64,000 nucleotides of DNA from Odontocerum albicorne (lineage: Eukaryota; Arthropoda; Insecta; Trichoptera; Odontoceridae): positions 5,979,723 through 6,043,722 of the forward strand of contig OX463842.1 of NCBI GenBank assembly GCA_949825065.1, given 5' to 3'. Positions 21,348 through 33,163 of this stretch are shown here, one piece after another; positions within the stretch are counted from its first letter, which is position 1, and each line of letters starts with the position of its first letter. Under the pieces are notes generated by a model. The model did not search any database. It saw nothing but the letters and a program-made list of their open reading frames with translations, and had not been told where the DNA came from. The position numbers and the translations under genes were made by a program.

Positions 21348-21575
21348 TGTAATTTATTTTTATCAAACACTGTTTATTCCACTTTTTTGTGACGGTATAA
21401 CCCTACCGGTTTCAAGACTTTTTCCTCTGTCTGTGTTCCCCTGAAGATGAGGTGAAAGCCTTGAAACCGGTAGGGTTATACTGTCACAAAAGAGTGGAAT
21501 AAACAGTGTTTGATAAAAATAAATTACAATGTCTTTAAACCTCTACAACGTTAATACCTTAACTATTGTATAAAC
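21348..21575. mobile_element. Hammerhead-like fold-back element
   Basis: The left arm (TTATCAAACACTGTTTATTC...CCCTACCGGTTTCAAGAC) and right arm (CCCCTGAAGATGAGGTGAAAG, GAAACCGGTAGGG, GGAATAAACAGTGTTTGATA) form an inverted pair with a short loop. The right flank continues TGTCTTTAAACCTCTACAAC to CCTTAACTAT. The forward arm keeps every core block. The left arm is shortened near the CTGAAGA half. Confidence 0.85.
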
Positions 21576-21590
21576 AGCACTATTATTATG

Positions 21591-21770
21591 TTGTTTATAG
21601 TTAAGGCATTAACGTTGTGGAGGTTTAAAGTTTTCACTGCCAAGTTTTCACTGAACAGCATTTAGTCTTTTTTGCGCTCCCTTGAAGATGAGGTGAAAGC
21701 CTTGAAACCGGTAGGGTTATACTGTCACAAAAGAGTGGAATAAACAGTGTTTGATAAAAATAAATTACAG
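21591..21770. mobile_element. Hammerhead-like fold-back element, deleted copy
   Basis: It begins TTGTTTATAGTTAAGGCATTAACGTTG (outer end, reverse sense), lacks most of the left arm, and then carries the forward arm CTTGAAGATGAGGTGAAAGC...GAAACCGGTAGGG...AATAAACAGTGTTTG. It ends at AAATTACAG. It lies immediately after the 21348 copy in the same orientation. Confidence 0.75.
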
Positions 21771-22489
21771 CACTATTATTTATTTATGTGATACGGAACC
21801 ATCTCGAGATGGGTTATCCGCATCTCATCATACCGAGTGTCACTTTTGAAAGTAATGCAGAAAAAAATAATAAAAAGAATGAACGTATAGTTTAAGCGCA
21901 ATCAAAAAGCAATATAAAACACATCATGAGATGCTGAAACATAAAAATAAATCTAAAGAGAAATACAACAACCAGAGGAGGAAAAAAGTTTAATGGCAGA
22001 ATGAAACCATGGAACCAGCATCAACACTATCAAGCGTCATTGTGGATTGACAGACAGCCAATGAATTTCATGAAGATAAATCGCAATAGACTTATAAAAA
22101 TATTCATAAAACATAAAGACATATTGATTTTGTCCTTTCTATCACAGTTAGCGAAAAAAATATTGTCAGTAGATACTAAACATGCAAACTTCATTTCTCT
22201 AATTTTTGTCACTTCTTACGTAGACTGCCATCTAAGGATTGGTCTGCAGACAATGCGAGACGTGAATATATTAAATCGATTGGAAAGTTTTTAATGACGC
22301 GACACGACGGCGTGGAAGGCACGTGACACGAATGTCATGTGCGGGGAGGCCCTGTTAAGGCTTCTTATTGAATTATGTCGTTAGCAAAAGGACCTCATCC
22401 TCACGATGGCGTCCACAAGAGTCCTGCAGACATTCTACAAATATAAAGGAATCGTGAGGTGATAGACGTATTGTATTTTTTTATACTTT

Positions 22490-22683
22490 TTTTGTATACA
22501 GTATAATCTAACGGGTTTATAACCACGTGGCCATTTCTTTATACCAACCAGAAAAAAATGTAGAAGAAGCTTGAATTTTTTTTTAAATGGACTTTTTTGA
22601 AAATTAATTGGGTTTCAACGGAAATGGAATCCGTTACTCTCAGGTAGGAAGACTGGCGTCTTACCAACTAGACCACGGAGGTA
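22490..22683 (-). mobile_element. SINE-A, full length, reverse
   Basis: GTATACAGTATAATCTAACGG (tail), GGGTTTCAACGGAAATGGAA (B-box region) and CTGGCGTCTTACCAACTAGACCACGGAGG (A-box and 5' end) are in order. The tRNA-like head is well preserved. Confidence 0.85.
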
Positions 22684-24006
22684 TATTAAGGCTTTTTGAT
22701 AGTTGAAAACGAACCATAATGCAAAGCGCAAACAATTATTACTTGAGAGTATGCTTGTAAGATTTTCTGTGCGTTCAATCAACTGCCATAGAAAAATTTA
22801 TAATTTTTTATCGAATACTACGATTTATTTTTTTATTAAATTATGTGCTTCCTTAAGGGTCTATTTTGATAATCTAAAAAGTCTAAATAATACATTCTGT
22901 AAATCTTAAAAAGTTAAGAAGGGTTTTTGATTAAAGTTTCCATAGTAAAAAGGGTACAAGATTTCGATCTTTATATGAAGGCAAATAACATATTATATAT
23001 TTATAGAATCGTCATCTTTGCAGAATAATTTCCCTTTGTCTTCAATATTTGAAACTGAAAAAGGTTATCCTTGTTTGTTTTTTATTCAGATATGTATAAA
23101 CATGTAAACAGAATCCATAATAAATTCGTAAAAAAGAAACATGTTGTTTATTTTATTGAAACATAAATTAATATTTTATATTCAATAAACGGATCGATCA
23201 AACATCACCAACTTAGTGAAAGCGAAAAAAAAAATGTTAACAAATATCAGAGATGAAAATATTTGCGACTTTGTTGGAATTCGTTGGTTTTTAAGATGTT
23301 AATATTAATGTATAACAATACTCAAGATAGACGCCAAAATGAAAGCAGTCTGAATATTTAATGTACATATATGTATCATTAATATAAGCAAAGTGCTTGG
23401 ATGGAAAATAAATAACATTATTTTAACGAGAGCTTGCAGCTACGAGCATGTCTTTACAGAGGATGTCTCATTTTTTCTGAAAGAAAATCCTTAATAAAAA
23501 ACGTATTTACGAGTAGCAATTTTTTTCAGTCATAAATTTTTTTGTACTAACATATAATACTTCTTATTCGTCGTGACCTCTATGCTGAAGAATGTCACCT
23601 ACTAATTGTCGAGCATATTCATGTGGTCTTTTTGTGTAAGATAATGCGGTGGTTTCCCATTACCTTCCGTACCCAAGTTGATGTTATAGGAATAGTATAC
23701 ATGTTGCATATATATTTTGAGCTGCACAGTATTTTGATGTATAGTTCTAGGTTTTATTAAATGTGTTCTTATGAATGTTAAGTGGGAGCAGAAGTGTTGT
23801 AGAAATATGTTGAGATAAACTGACGTGGTAAGAATTTTAAGGATTAATAATGCGGATAGGAAAATACAGAAGCAGAAGTGAGCAGCCCCTATGCCCCTCC
23901 GCAAAGTTTAGGCTGCGGGCCCATGCAGTTTGCAGGGTGTGTTTCGTGCACTGACAACTACTTGGAGTCAAAGGTGAAGAGTCGAAATGTCAGTGGATCA
24001 AAGACT
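22684..24006. other. Unrecognised stretch
   Basis: AT-rich spacer with no identified family. It becomes less AT-rich from about 23880, where GGCTGCGGGCCCATGCAG begins. Confidence 0.35.
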
Positions 24007-24057
24007 TAGTACTTTCTGGACGATCCTAGGCAGGCCAGTACTGTCCACAAAGTACTA
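24007..24057. repeat. Short inverted repeat
   Basis: TAGTACTTTCTGGAC (24007-24021) pairs with GTCCACAAAGTACTA (24043-24057) with one mismatch, around a 21-nt GC-richer loop. Confidence 0.7.
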
Positions 24058-24125
24058 CCACTTTATATCTTACGACATCTAAATAATCTACCAACGCGTC
24101 GCATTTTTTTCATTCACATAATTGT

Positions 24126-24225
24126 TGTATTCGTATACTGCTTGGCGGGAATGTTAACGTGACTCATTTTTTATCAACCAACCATAAACATTTTTTAAAG
24201 ACTTATTAGCGAAAACATAAAATGG
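24126..24225 (-). mobile_element. SINE-A/LINE-D tail fragment
   Basis: CTTGGCGGGAATGTTAACGTG, ATCAACCAACCATAAACATT and AAAGACTTATTAGCGAAAAC match the tail and adjacent SINE-A body in reverse. The head is missing. Confidence 0.55.
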
Positions 24226-24424
24226 AATGATTCACAATTTTTTAACCTTAATTTAATAAGGAACAAATAAAATCTATTGACATATCTGAGCATGTTATGT
24301 TAAGTTGTTTTTTTATTTTTTTTTTCTCATATGGCACACATTCCTTAGCTATCTGACAATTGATTAGCTGTGTGCAGTAATATCATACATATAAACTTAT
24401 TTTTTTCTGCAAATTATATAAATT

Positions 24425-24600
24425 ATGAGCCGCGTGAGACAGTGAGGTACATGATCATGCGGTAGGTCACCGTTTCGAATACCGCACCGCGCTACTTAGT
24501 CAATTCGAATAACATAAGCTTTTTTCACCTAATATTTGGGGGTATAAGGATTCTTTTGACATATATTCTTAAAAAAAAGGGAAAAACACGCCGATCTGCT
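24425..24600 (+). mobile_element. SINE-C, forward, 5' half
   Basis: GAGCCGCGTGAGACAGTGAGGTAC, then GGTCACCGTTTCGAATACCG form a tRNA-like A/B-box pair at the expected spacing. The body follows (CACCTAATATTTGGGGGTATAAGGATTC), matching 49.7 kb. Confidence 0.65.
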
Positions 24601-27084
24601 GGATAAAATGCATTTCTAAAGCAGGAGATTATATATAAAAATGGTGTGTACTTGGCTTTTTTCTTTCTGCAAATAAAAAAAATTAAAACAAAAAAATCTG
24701 GTTTATGTTTGATTCATCCTCGTATATTCAAAATAATGTTATTGATTGAAATTGACCGTAAAATAATGAAAAATACTTTTTTTTAATAGACCCATCGGTT
24801 TTCTGGGAGCTTTGGCTGGGAGCTTTTTTGTGACTTACCTTATTAGACTTTTATAACATGACATATTTATAATGCTTTAATAATCTAAAAACCGGTTAAA
24901 ATTTTAGAAACAACATTACAATTCTCAAGGCATATATTTACCTGGATATTTATTAATACGTTTACGGTTCAACATATTTTCAGATATAATTCCTTATAAT
25001 TTTATTAAGCTACATTCTATAAATTCAAAAAAGACGATCCCATATGATCGTCCTAAAATATACATTTTTATTCCAATGTATTATTTTAAAATCACTCTGT
25101 GTATATTTTTAAATAAGAAAACATTATTTGCTTGTGTAAATACCAAACTCATCCCTTACAATGGGTACAAAGCCAGGGGGTATATCTCCTATTATGAGAG
25201 ATATCAGCCTCTATTTGCTTTGCATCTGAGAGCTCAGTTTCTCTCCATCTCAGCTCTAAACCCACTCTTAATAAAACAAAACTATAATTATGATTACTCA
25301 AAAGTCCACAGCTTATATGAGTCTGTAGTCTTAATTGAAATATAATTAATATTGTTGATTGCGCATAAAACATTATATTTTCATAATCGAAATGTCAATT
25401 CGATAATTACATTCGTAGAATGAATATATAATGTTATTCTCTTTGTATTTCATGAGATTCTAAGTAAATTGAAACCATTTTGAAAATTAACTACGCACTT
25501 TAATGTGGAAATCGTTGCTCAATGGCAATGTCATAATGACATGCTTTCATATATTAAGATATTTCGTGAACATTTCACAAGTTAAGATTGTTATTTAATT
25601 AATATTTAAGTGTTTTTGTACGCCACTCGAACCAAAACAAATGTAAAAAATGAGGTTTTTTATCATAGTTAACTGTTTTATTTCAATACTTCGTTTCTTA
25701 TAAAATAACTTCTTAATTAACAATGAGTGAAGTTTCAAGTCTCTTTCTACGTAATTTTAATATTCTACAAAAATTAAACACCAAAATAAACATTCTCGTC
25801 ATTTTAATTAAGCTTTTCGCACGCTAAGGATACTTCGAAAATCCTTTTTGGCCAACACTATTTGCAATATTTTTTATTTCGTATTTACAATGCTGTACTC
25901 CTCTTAGCCCCTTTTTTCGGATCGGGGGATGAAGCGTTGTTCTCTTTTAGTTCAGTCTCTCCAACGCTAGAGCCTTGATTTGCTCCATTTCTAGCGATTT
26001 TTTTGCTGGAAGATTTTTCCCCTTACTTATTTGATTTTTGGCATATCTATTGATCTTCTATCATTTGAATTCAAAACGATGGCAATTATATTCCAGCATA
26101 TATTTACATGATACATTCAAACCACCATCTTGTTTCAGTATTGCTTAAAAGTTACATCAAAACTTTTAAAATTATATCTCATTACTAAAATGATATTATA
26201 ACTCTGACAATACTTATTTGGCAAATCTCGATAGATTTAACTTTGATAAGAAAGTAACCTGTTGTATTCAATTTAAAACATGTGTACCTTTCAATACTGA
26301 GATGCAAGTTGAATACAGTAAGGCTTTCCGTCAGTTTTTTTACAAACAACTTTCATGTAGTTCAAGCGAGATGTTCATTAACGCTTTAAGTGCCGGAAGT
26401 TATTAGTATGGCCGTACCCAGCAGGCCGTGATTTTTTCAACAAAAATAAAACCTAAAAAAATATATTTTTTGTATACAGATATAAAGGATATTATGAAAA
26501 CTTACTAAATATATACACCGTGGGGCGTTTGAGCTGCCGTCCACTCAGAAAAACACAGTTGAAATATTCACAAAATGTCAGGGTTGTCACACCTTGACAC
26601 AGAAAACACGTTTACTTATAAATATAGTGAAATATAATATACTTTGTAAACTAAAATCAACAAATTATCTGTATGATGTATAATAAAGCACGAAAGGTAA
26701 ATAAACTTTAAAATAAAACCGTAAAAAGTCTATATAAACGTCGTATTATGCCGCAAAACTACCGCCAATAACCAAAGAATACATGAAAAAGACACTTTGT
26801 AAATAAATACTTTGAAAAATTAACAAAAATAACGCACAAAGGTTAAAAATCAACCATTGAACAAAACTACATCTTTTATGAATTTATAAATCATCGCAAT
26901 TACGACGCAAAAAACTGTAGTCGGTAACCCTGTATCAGAGACACGTATTGACTGTCAGTGAAAGCTTTTAGAAAGATGACTGTAGCTTTGATAATATCGG
27001 TAAATTGTAATATTTAAGTATTTCTTGACCATCCCATTAGATGCTCCTATGTGTTATAATTTATAAATTATTTCGATTGGATTT
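24601..27084. other. Unrecognised stretch
   Basis: No repeat family, host exon or RNA gene recognised. Two frames (25076-25345 forward and 25149-25373 reverse) overlap on opposite strands and show no motif. Confidence 0.35.
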
Positions 27085-27200
27085 GATATTGGCTTGCGAC
27101 AAGCTCAAAGGAGAGCGCGTTTACGCGTTCATTTTGTCTGGCCGGCCTGGCGAGCACTGAATCGGAGAGCGCGTCAACACGCTAAGCTAACACGAACCGG
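27085..27200. other. CpG-rich patch with a direct duplication
   Basis: GGAGAGCGCGTTTACGCGTTC and GGAGAGCGCGTCAACACGC are about 50 bp apart. The patch stands out from AT-rich flanks. Function unknown. Confidence 0.4.
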
Positions 27201-27507
27201 TTAAGCATTCGAATATAATACATTAATTTGAAACCTTAATGCGACATTGTATCGCAAAAGTTTGGTCCTGTGTTACTAAATCGAAAAATTTCAATATAAA
27301 TGTATATCAAACTGGATCTCATCCCCAATTATTCAACATTGTCTTAAAAACCCACTGCGTGCGACAAATAATGAAAAAAAAAATGAAGAAACCAATATGT
27401 ATGTTACAACTTTGTAACATTACATGACGTATTATTTTATTTTTTGTACTTATATATTATAATCAATATTCTTTTTAATGTCCTATGTTCTGTATCTTCA
27501 TTTTAAA

Positions 27508-27720
27508 TAAAGAAATAATAGATTTATTGATAGCAACATAGTATGTACAGATTTTATTTAAATAACACTTCTAAAACACATAAATTGCAGATAATACATT
27601 AAATACAGAAGCTATCAAAAGGTCTGGGCTCATCTAATAGCATCCCCTCGGCCAAGATACACCCCACCTATATAGGGCGAACCCAGCCACGGGGACACCA
27701 GATGTTTTTCAGCCCACACC
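27508..27720 (-). pseudogene. LINE-E 3' end
   Basis: It matches 30558-30790 and 38235-38452. Reverse strand order: GGCTGAAAAACATCTGGTGTC, CCTATATAGGTGGGGTGTAT, GATGCTATTAGATGAGCCC, CTATGTTGCTATCAATAAA. It carries an AATAAA near the 3' terminus and an A-rich end. Confidence 0.75.
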
Positions 27721-27784
27721 CTTGAACACGTAGAACAAGAATATATAAAAAAAAATAAACACAGAAAATAAATAGATGACAAAA

Positions 27785-27912
27785 AAAAATACATTCAAGA
27801 GAGAAGACACTAAAAGGTCCGGGCTCATCCCACAAACATTCCCCCGGCCGAGATACACCCCACCAATGTAGGACGAGCCCGACCGCAAGGGCATCAGGGG
27901 GCTTTCATCCCA
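27785..27912 (-). pseudogene. LINE-E fragment, second diverged copy
   Basis: AAAAGGTCCGGGCTCATCCC, GGCCGAGATACACCCCACCA and GAGCCCGACCGCAAGGGCAT are a diverged, GC-richer version of the adjacent LINE-E tail, in the same orientation but truncated at its 3' end. Confidence 0.7.
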
Positions 27913-28429
27913 CACCCCCGCATATCTAGATTAAATAATAAATAGAAAAAAAAGAAAAAAAACAAAAACGTATGGCAGAAAACAAAATAAAAAGTAAACC
28001 CACATATACCACCTCAGGTTAACTGTCAGTAAGAACGAGAAAAAAAAAGAAAAGAAAATCCTCAAAGGCGTCCAAATTTTACATAATGACAAATGGGAAG
28101 TAAGATAGTATAAGGCTGTTATATTTGGGTATCTCACTTGTAAAATAATAGCTTATGTTATATTCTGCACACTGGCATGGAATATATTAATTATTAATAC
28201 TATATCATAAGTCACCACCTTGCTCTTAGTTTGAGATAAATAAAAGATTCATAATAAAAATGTATCATTCTTGGTTTTACTAAAAACTTAACAGCTATGC
28301 ACACATATTCCTTTTTTGACTTTGTAACGTAAATAATATTTTAATTTAAAATAATAATAGATTTTTCCTAAAATTTTTTTAAAGTGCATGGAGTTTTTTA
28401 TTTATGGTAGTCTCAATGTTTCCAATAAT

Positions 28430-28930
28430 GGACTAGCGCTACGCTCAAACAGAGATTGTTTATTGGCCTTTTCAGTTCACCGCTCCTCTTTCTTTACGTC
28501 GTCCTTAACTGTCAATGCAGTGAGACTCTAAAATCAGTTACAAACCAATATAAGACTCTCTCCGTCCTTGGCATGTTTTAAGAAGCGACTGAAAAAACTC
28601 TTAATTTCTAGTCAGTAAAATGACGTGTTTCATTCCTGATTTTTATTTTCCTTTCCTCTCCACCATCCCTTGCTTTCCTTTTGATTGATGATATCTCACT
28701 TTATATGAAAAATAATGTTCGGGTGATTGTCCGTCTTTGTGGGGTTCGTGGGCATGTGCTCACGTATATATTTATGGATTTCGTGGGGATGGATAGTCAT
28801 TTGAATGATTTATGTGACCACGTAACTTGCTTTATTTACGTTTGTCTGGTTGGTTGGAAGAGATTGCCGCCTGGCCATAATCCCACCAGATTTTATTTGT
28901 AATAAAAGTGTTAAATATTGTAAATAAATT
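28430..28930 (+). pseudogene. LINE-D ORF2 C-terminus and 3' end, best copy
   Basis: One forward frame reads FTSSLTVNAVRL*NQLQTNI, then RLSPSLACFKKRLKKLLISS and Q followed by a stop at about 28617. This is the familiar AVRLWNSLPxxIRxAPSLxxFKxxLK C-terminus of non-LTR retrotransposons, with one W-to-stop change. The 3' UTR and tail (GTTGGTTGGAAGAGATTGCC...) follow, ending in an A-rich run at about 28930. LINE clade uncertain. Confidence 0.8.
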
Positions 28931-29388
28931 AAAAAAATAATGTTAAACCCGAGTAAATATTATTTCGACTCATTAATGGATCAGTTTTCTCATGTACGGT
29001 CCATTTAAATAAAATGCTAATTCTTAATGAATATACATGGAGCAAACGAAACTTTGGAATTTATTCATTTCTGTAGAAAGATCTCACAATATTCGTAACC
29101 GAACTCAATACATTAGAGGATTGGTTAATTAATTCCATTATGATGAAAGCATCAGCCTGGCAGACGACCATCTTTTGTCTCAGTTTCGATCTAAACCAAA
29201 GACATTGCCCCAATAATGAGAGTCTCAATTTTATATTCATCGCTTCAGCTGAATAGGGCCCGGCTGCTTGAGCCTAGGTACAGAGCAAATAGGCACAGCA
29301 AATACTTATAGATGTACGAGTACCGTACGTACTGGGTGGTCAAACGTTAAAATAAAAACTAATATCGGCTGTCATTTTAAATAATTTT

Positions 29389-29492
29389 AAATTTAACAGT
29401 CAAGCAGTAAATTTAACAGTCAAGCAGTAAATTTAATAATCAATCAGTAAATTTAACAGTCAAGCAGTCAATTTAACAGTCAAGCAGTAAAT
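29389..29492. repeat. 20-bp minisatellite, 5 copies
   Basis: The unit is AAATTTAACAGTCAAGCAGT. The third copy carries TAATAATCAATCAGT changes. Confidence 0.9.
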
Positions 29493-29719
29493 GTGTGGTT
29501 TATTTATTGTAGAGCACAAAACGATTTAAAAAATGGTTTTTTTTTTAACACGTTCTACGTAAACTTGGCTTCAATTCTTATGAGTAAATCACAATGAGTA
29601 ATAAAGTCTGTTGCAGCCTCAGCGTTTATGTTGTTAACAAACAAAATATTCACGTTTAGGTGTTGAAAATCTACAATTCATTTCATTTACTAGAGATCAT
29701 TAAAACCTCGCAGTGTTAT

Positions 29720-30280
29720 AGTATGCAATATGGTCACGAGATGTGATTGGACATTATATTTTCGAAATCACTGCGGGTAACACTGTAACTTTGGATGGCG
29801 ACCGCTACCTTGTCATGATCGAGTACTTTCTGTCAAGTCAACTGGATAAACTGAATAAAAAAATACGTGATTTCAGCAAAATAGTGCTCTATGTCACTGT
29901 ATAATCCTAAATCGAAATTGTGAAGATTAGGTTTGCAGATCGATTAATTTTCAGAAGCGGTGACATTGACTGGCCGCCAAGACTTGCAGATTTAACCACT
30001 TTAGACTTTTTTCTGTGTTTCTAGGTTATCTTTAAGGTCTTTTATATTTTTGCTGTATTTCTAAGTTATCTTTTAGGTCGTTTATATTTTTTCTATGTAT
30101 CTAGATTACCTTTAAGGTCGTTTATATTTTTTTCTGTGTTTCTAGGTTATCTTTAAAGTCGTTTATATTTTTTCAAGACAGTGCCATTGCAATAACTGAA
30201 GAACCATATTCAAGCAGCAATAGTTGAAATATCACTTGATTTTTTGAGTAAATTTTATGAGAAATGCTCTTGAAAGAACT
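29720..30280 (+). pseudogene. Mariner-type transposase relic
   Basis: One frame reads DVIGHYIFEITAGNTVTLDG, then DRYLVMIEYFLSSQLDKLNK and ends VLYVTV*. A second segment reads RFADRLIFRSGDIDWPPRLA, then DLTTLDFFLC. These are the central and third catalytic blocks of the mariner/Tc1 DDE transposase family (GDIDWPPRSCDLTPLDYFLW). The aspartate in TTLDFF sits where the third acidic residue is expected. Stops, a frameshift and an internal tandem array (30003-30172) destroy it. No terminal repeats found. Confidence 0.85.
30003..30172. repeat. 43-44-bp minisatellite inside the mariner relic, 4 copies
   Basis: The unit TTCTGTGTTTCTAGGTTATC followed by TTTAAGGTCGTTTATATTTTT repeats four times. It begins exactly after the PLDYFLW-type block of the transposase, so the array grew from transposase sequence. 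Confidence 0.85.
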
Positions 30281-30557
30281 CGTATTGTGTGAAACAGGCC
30301 GAATTTAAACATTACAAATATTAAAAAAGTCCAAATAAAGCATAAACATAAAATTTTCTGTACTATACACAACACAATGTTCTTTTCTTGAGTTTAGTCT
30401 TCACAAACAGTGTGTATTCTGAAACTAAGTTACAGTGTCCGGTGTTAGCTCAGCACGCTTCCGGAAAACGCCAACAGTGGCCAGTTGTGTAAGATTTGGT
30501 CCAAAGTCTGCATCTCTTATAACTTATAGAGAGGTCACTGCGCCATGCCCCATATGC

Positions 30558-30900
30558 GCATATAAATAAATAAATAAATAAATGCAGGTTTATTGATAGC
30601 AACATAGTATGTACATAATACAATTAGACACATTTCAAGACCACATTAAAAAGAGAATACATTAAAAAACAGAAGCTATCAAAAGGTCTGGGCTCATCTA
30701 ATAACACCCCCCCGGCCAAGATACACCCCACCAATATAGGGCGAGCCCAGCTACGGGGACACCAGATGTTTTTCAGCTCACACCCTCATATCAAAGTGAG
30801 CATCGCATCTAATTCTTCTAGAGTATACCCCTCCTTCTGAGGTAGGGGAAATCTCGGAAACTCCATCATTCCATCTCCATGATCTAAAATATCCCCGTTT
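30558..30900 (-). pseudogene. LINE-E ORF C-terminus and 3' end with (AAAT)n tail
   Basis: The reverse strand is open for DILDHGDGMMEFPRFPLPQK and EGYTLEELDAMLTLI, then stops, giving the last codons of the LINE-E ORF. The 3' UTR shared with 27.5 and 38.2 kb follows and finishes in CAATAAACCTGCATTTATTTATTTATTTATTTA-type repeats. A short microsatellite tail like this is seen in several LINE clades. The insertion is 5' truncated. Confidence 0.75.
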
Positions 30901-31069
30901 ATTGGTCAAACTCTATAATTTATCAGCGGTCTGTTGTTGTTTGTCTGTTGTCAATACGTTCTAATGCTTCAATGAAAGTCTCAGACAAAATTCCATAAAA
31001 TGTCTCATTGTATAGTTTATTTTATATAGGTATTTTTAATGTTTTCCTTGAAGACCTTGTGGTCTAGTT

Positions 31070-31308
31070 ATGTTGTTTATAGTTAAGGCATTAACGTTGT
31101 GGAGGTTTAAAGACATTGTTATTTATTTTTATCAAACACTGTTTATTCCACTTTTTTGTGACGGTATAACCCTACCAGTTTCAAGGCTTTCACCTCATCT
31201 TCAGTCTTGTTTGCGCTCCCCTGAAGATGAGGTGAAAGCCTTGAAACCGTTTGGGTTATACCGTCACAAAAAAGTGGAATAAACAGTGTTTGATAAAAAT
31301 AAATTTCA
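31070..31308. mobile_element. Hammerhead-like fold-back element
   Basis: The outer left end ATGTTGTTTATAGTTAAGGC leads to a reverse arm (CCCTACCAGTTTCAAGGC...CTCATCTTCAG) and a forward arm (CCCCTGAAGATGAGGTGAAAG, CTTGAAACCGTTTGGG, GGAATAAACAGTGTTTGATA). It stops at AAATTTCAG, so the outer right end is missing. The forward arm has CCGTTTGGG in place of CCGGTAGGG, which would weaken stem III. Confidence 0.85.
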
Positions 31309-31425
31309 GTGGTTTAGTTAGTAAGACGCTAGACTTCCTTTTGGAGGTTTCTTATTCGATTACCGATGATACCCGCTTTTGATTTGATAAGAAGGTCCCA
31401 AACTTTTCCTTTTTTGTGGTACGAT
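31307..31425 (+). mobile_element. SINE-B, forward, 5' half
   Basis: GTGGTTTAGTTAGTAAGACG (A-box region), then GGTTTCTTATTCGATTACCGATGATACC (B-box region), starting exactly where the fold-back ends. Confidence 0.6.
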
Positions 31426-31454
31426 ACCCCTAAACATATTGAAAATGGTCACTC

Positions 31455-31732
31455 GACCATATTAAAGAGTGTGACTGAAACACGATAATTACTTCAGCTC
31501 CAGTTATTACTTCTGGTTAACAATCACTGGAGAATTCGCGGTTCATCATTACACGTGTTAGTAACATAACCTCACTAAAGAGATCACATTACTCGCACAC
31601 GCACTCGGCACGTTCCGAACGTGACATTTTTTTTACTTGATTGGGATGCTTTTTCTAGGGTATCATTACGAATCGAATGCAAAATCCCCGGGTAGGAGTC
31701 AAACACCTTATAAAATGGACCACGGAGGTTGC
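31455..31732 (-). mobile_element. SINE-B, near full length, reverse
   Basis: ACCATATTAAAGAGTGTGAC (distal end), AATCACTGGAGAATTCGCGG, CACATTACTCGCACACGC, GGGTATCATTACGAATCGAA (B box in reverse) and AAATGGACCACGGAGG (5' end) are in order. With 37.9 and 59.1 kb this defines the family. Confidence 0.75.
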
Positions 31733-32589
31733 CGAACTATTTATACCCAGTGTGGTAAAAAAAAACGTCTGTTAACAATATTTACATACATTAAACTTGT
31801 GATCAAAAATTTGTCATACTAAATAGTCCATTATTAGTTTTTGTATTACAAAAAAGCGAGAGTATTTCTTATTTTTTTAATTTTAAGATTAAATAAAATG
31901 GGGATGATGTTTTGGTCCATCCCCTTCAGAGTTAACCAGCTCCTCCCCTTGTCCGCTAAATTCTGTCTCGTGTTGAATTGTTACCTCCCAAAACTATTAA
32001 TTCGGATCACACAAGGTTCTTACTTGAGTGTAGCACGCAGTGATTTCTCCCAAAGTCAAGTCTCAAATACTTAGGACTAATGGAAAAGCACGGATTATAT
32101 GACCAAAATGAATCCCCTTTTACTTGGGGAATAGATTAAGGAAGTGTGTTAGTTTTATTAAACTTGGAAATACTCAAAAGCTTAAATGTACCTATATTTG
32201 TTTATTCAGAGGAAAAACTTTATTAAAATATCAAGATTGGTCGATATTTTCTTAAAAGTTTACTTGCCAATTATTTAATAATTTTATAAATATATAATAT
32301 GTTCCTAACAATATACAAACATTTTTCATTGCTACTTTAGCGTGTGTCCTAGTAGGACGTGCTGATGATGTTGATGTTGACATCTCTGTATTCGCTTTAG
32401 TCGAATTCTGCGTTCCTTTTCGTTCGGGGTCATCAATTTAGCGGGATGCTTAATTTGATACGTCGTGATGATTTTGATTTGTTTGTATTTAAAATAAAAT
32501 ACGTCGATTCAGGAATGCCAAAAAGTGAGAGTGAATAATCAATAAATAGTAAACAGAAATGAATGGTCAAGCGAATAATAACAAGTGCC

Positions 32590-32880
32590 CTTTATTCAAC
32601 GATAAGTAGGTATATATAGAATTTCAGAACGGGACGCGTGACTGCGTCCACGGTATATCTCGATCTCACTCCTGCGCGTGCTGAGGTGGTCGGAAGCGCT
32701 GCGGATAATACAGTGGGTAGGACATTTACTGTCGAAACGGCGTGATATGTTCTCTTTCTACCTTGGAATGCGATGTAAATATTATTTTCGTGTAAACAGT
32801 GTTGACGTTCTGGTATGTGACAATTGTCCATATCCAGAGGTTGATTCATCGGTCGTTGACCCTGCATGTTGACAATATTT
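32590..32880 (-). other. GC-richer segment with a 91-codon reverse frame, unrecognised
   Basis: The reverse frame reads MQGQRPMNQPLDMDNCHIPE...PTVLSAALPTTSARAGVRSR.... The opposite strand is open too (about 64 codons), so the frame itself is weak evidence. The composition and abrupt edges suggest a transposon or LTR piece. Not identified. Confidence 0.3.
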
Positions 32881-32969
32881 TAGGGACGTGGGTACCCTAC
32901 ACTACCATATACCAAAATTCTCTGGGACTCAGAAGGGAGCTGGATATATTATAATACAATACATTTTCG

Positions 32970-33163
32970 TAACATACAGTACAACTTGGTGAGTTTATTG
33001 CCATGTGACAATCTTTTCCAGCCAACCAGAAAACTGTTAAAGAGACCTTAAGTGAATATCACACTTGCATATTTTTTTTGATATAACTGGATTCCAATGG
33101 AAATCGCACCTGTAAATCTCAAAATGGAAGAAAAACGTCTTATCAACTATGCCATGGAGGTCA
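32970..33163 (-). mobile_element. SINE-A, near full length, reverse
   Basis: GGTGAGTTTATTGCCATGTG, AGAGACCTTAAGTGAATATC, TGGATTCCAATGGAAATCGC and CGTCTTATCAACTATGCCATGGAGG are in order. Confidence 0.85.

Noticed and set aside
21348..21770. LTR retrotransposon with two LTRs
   Set aside because: The two similar units are adjacent fold-back copies with inverted arms; no TG...CA ends, primer-binding site or internal domain.
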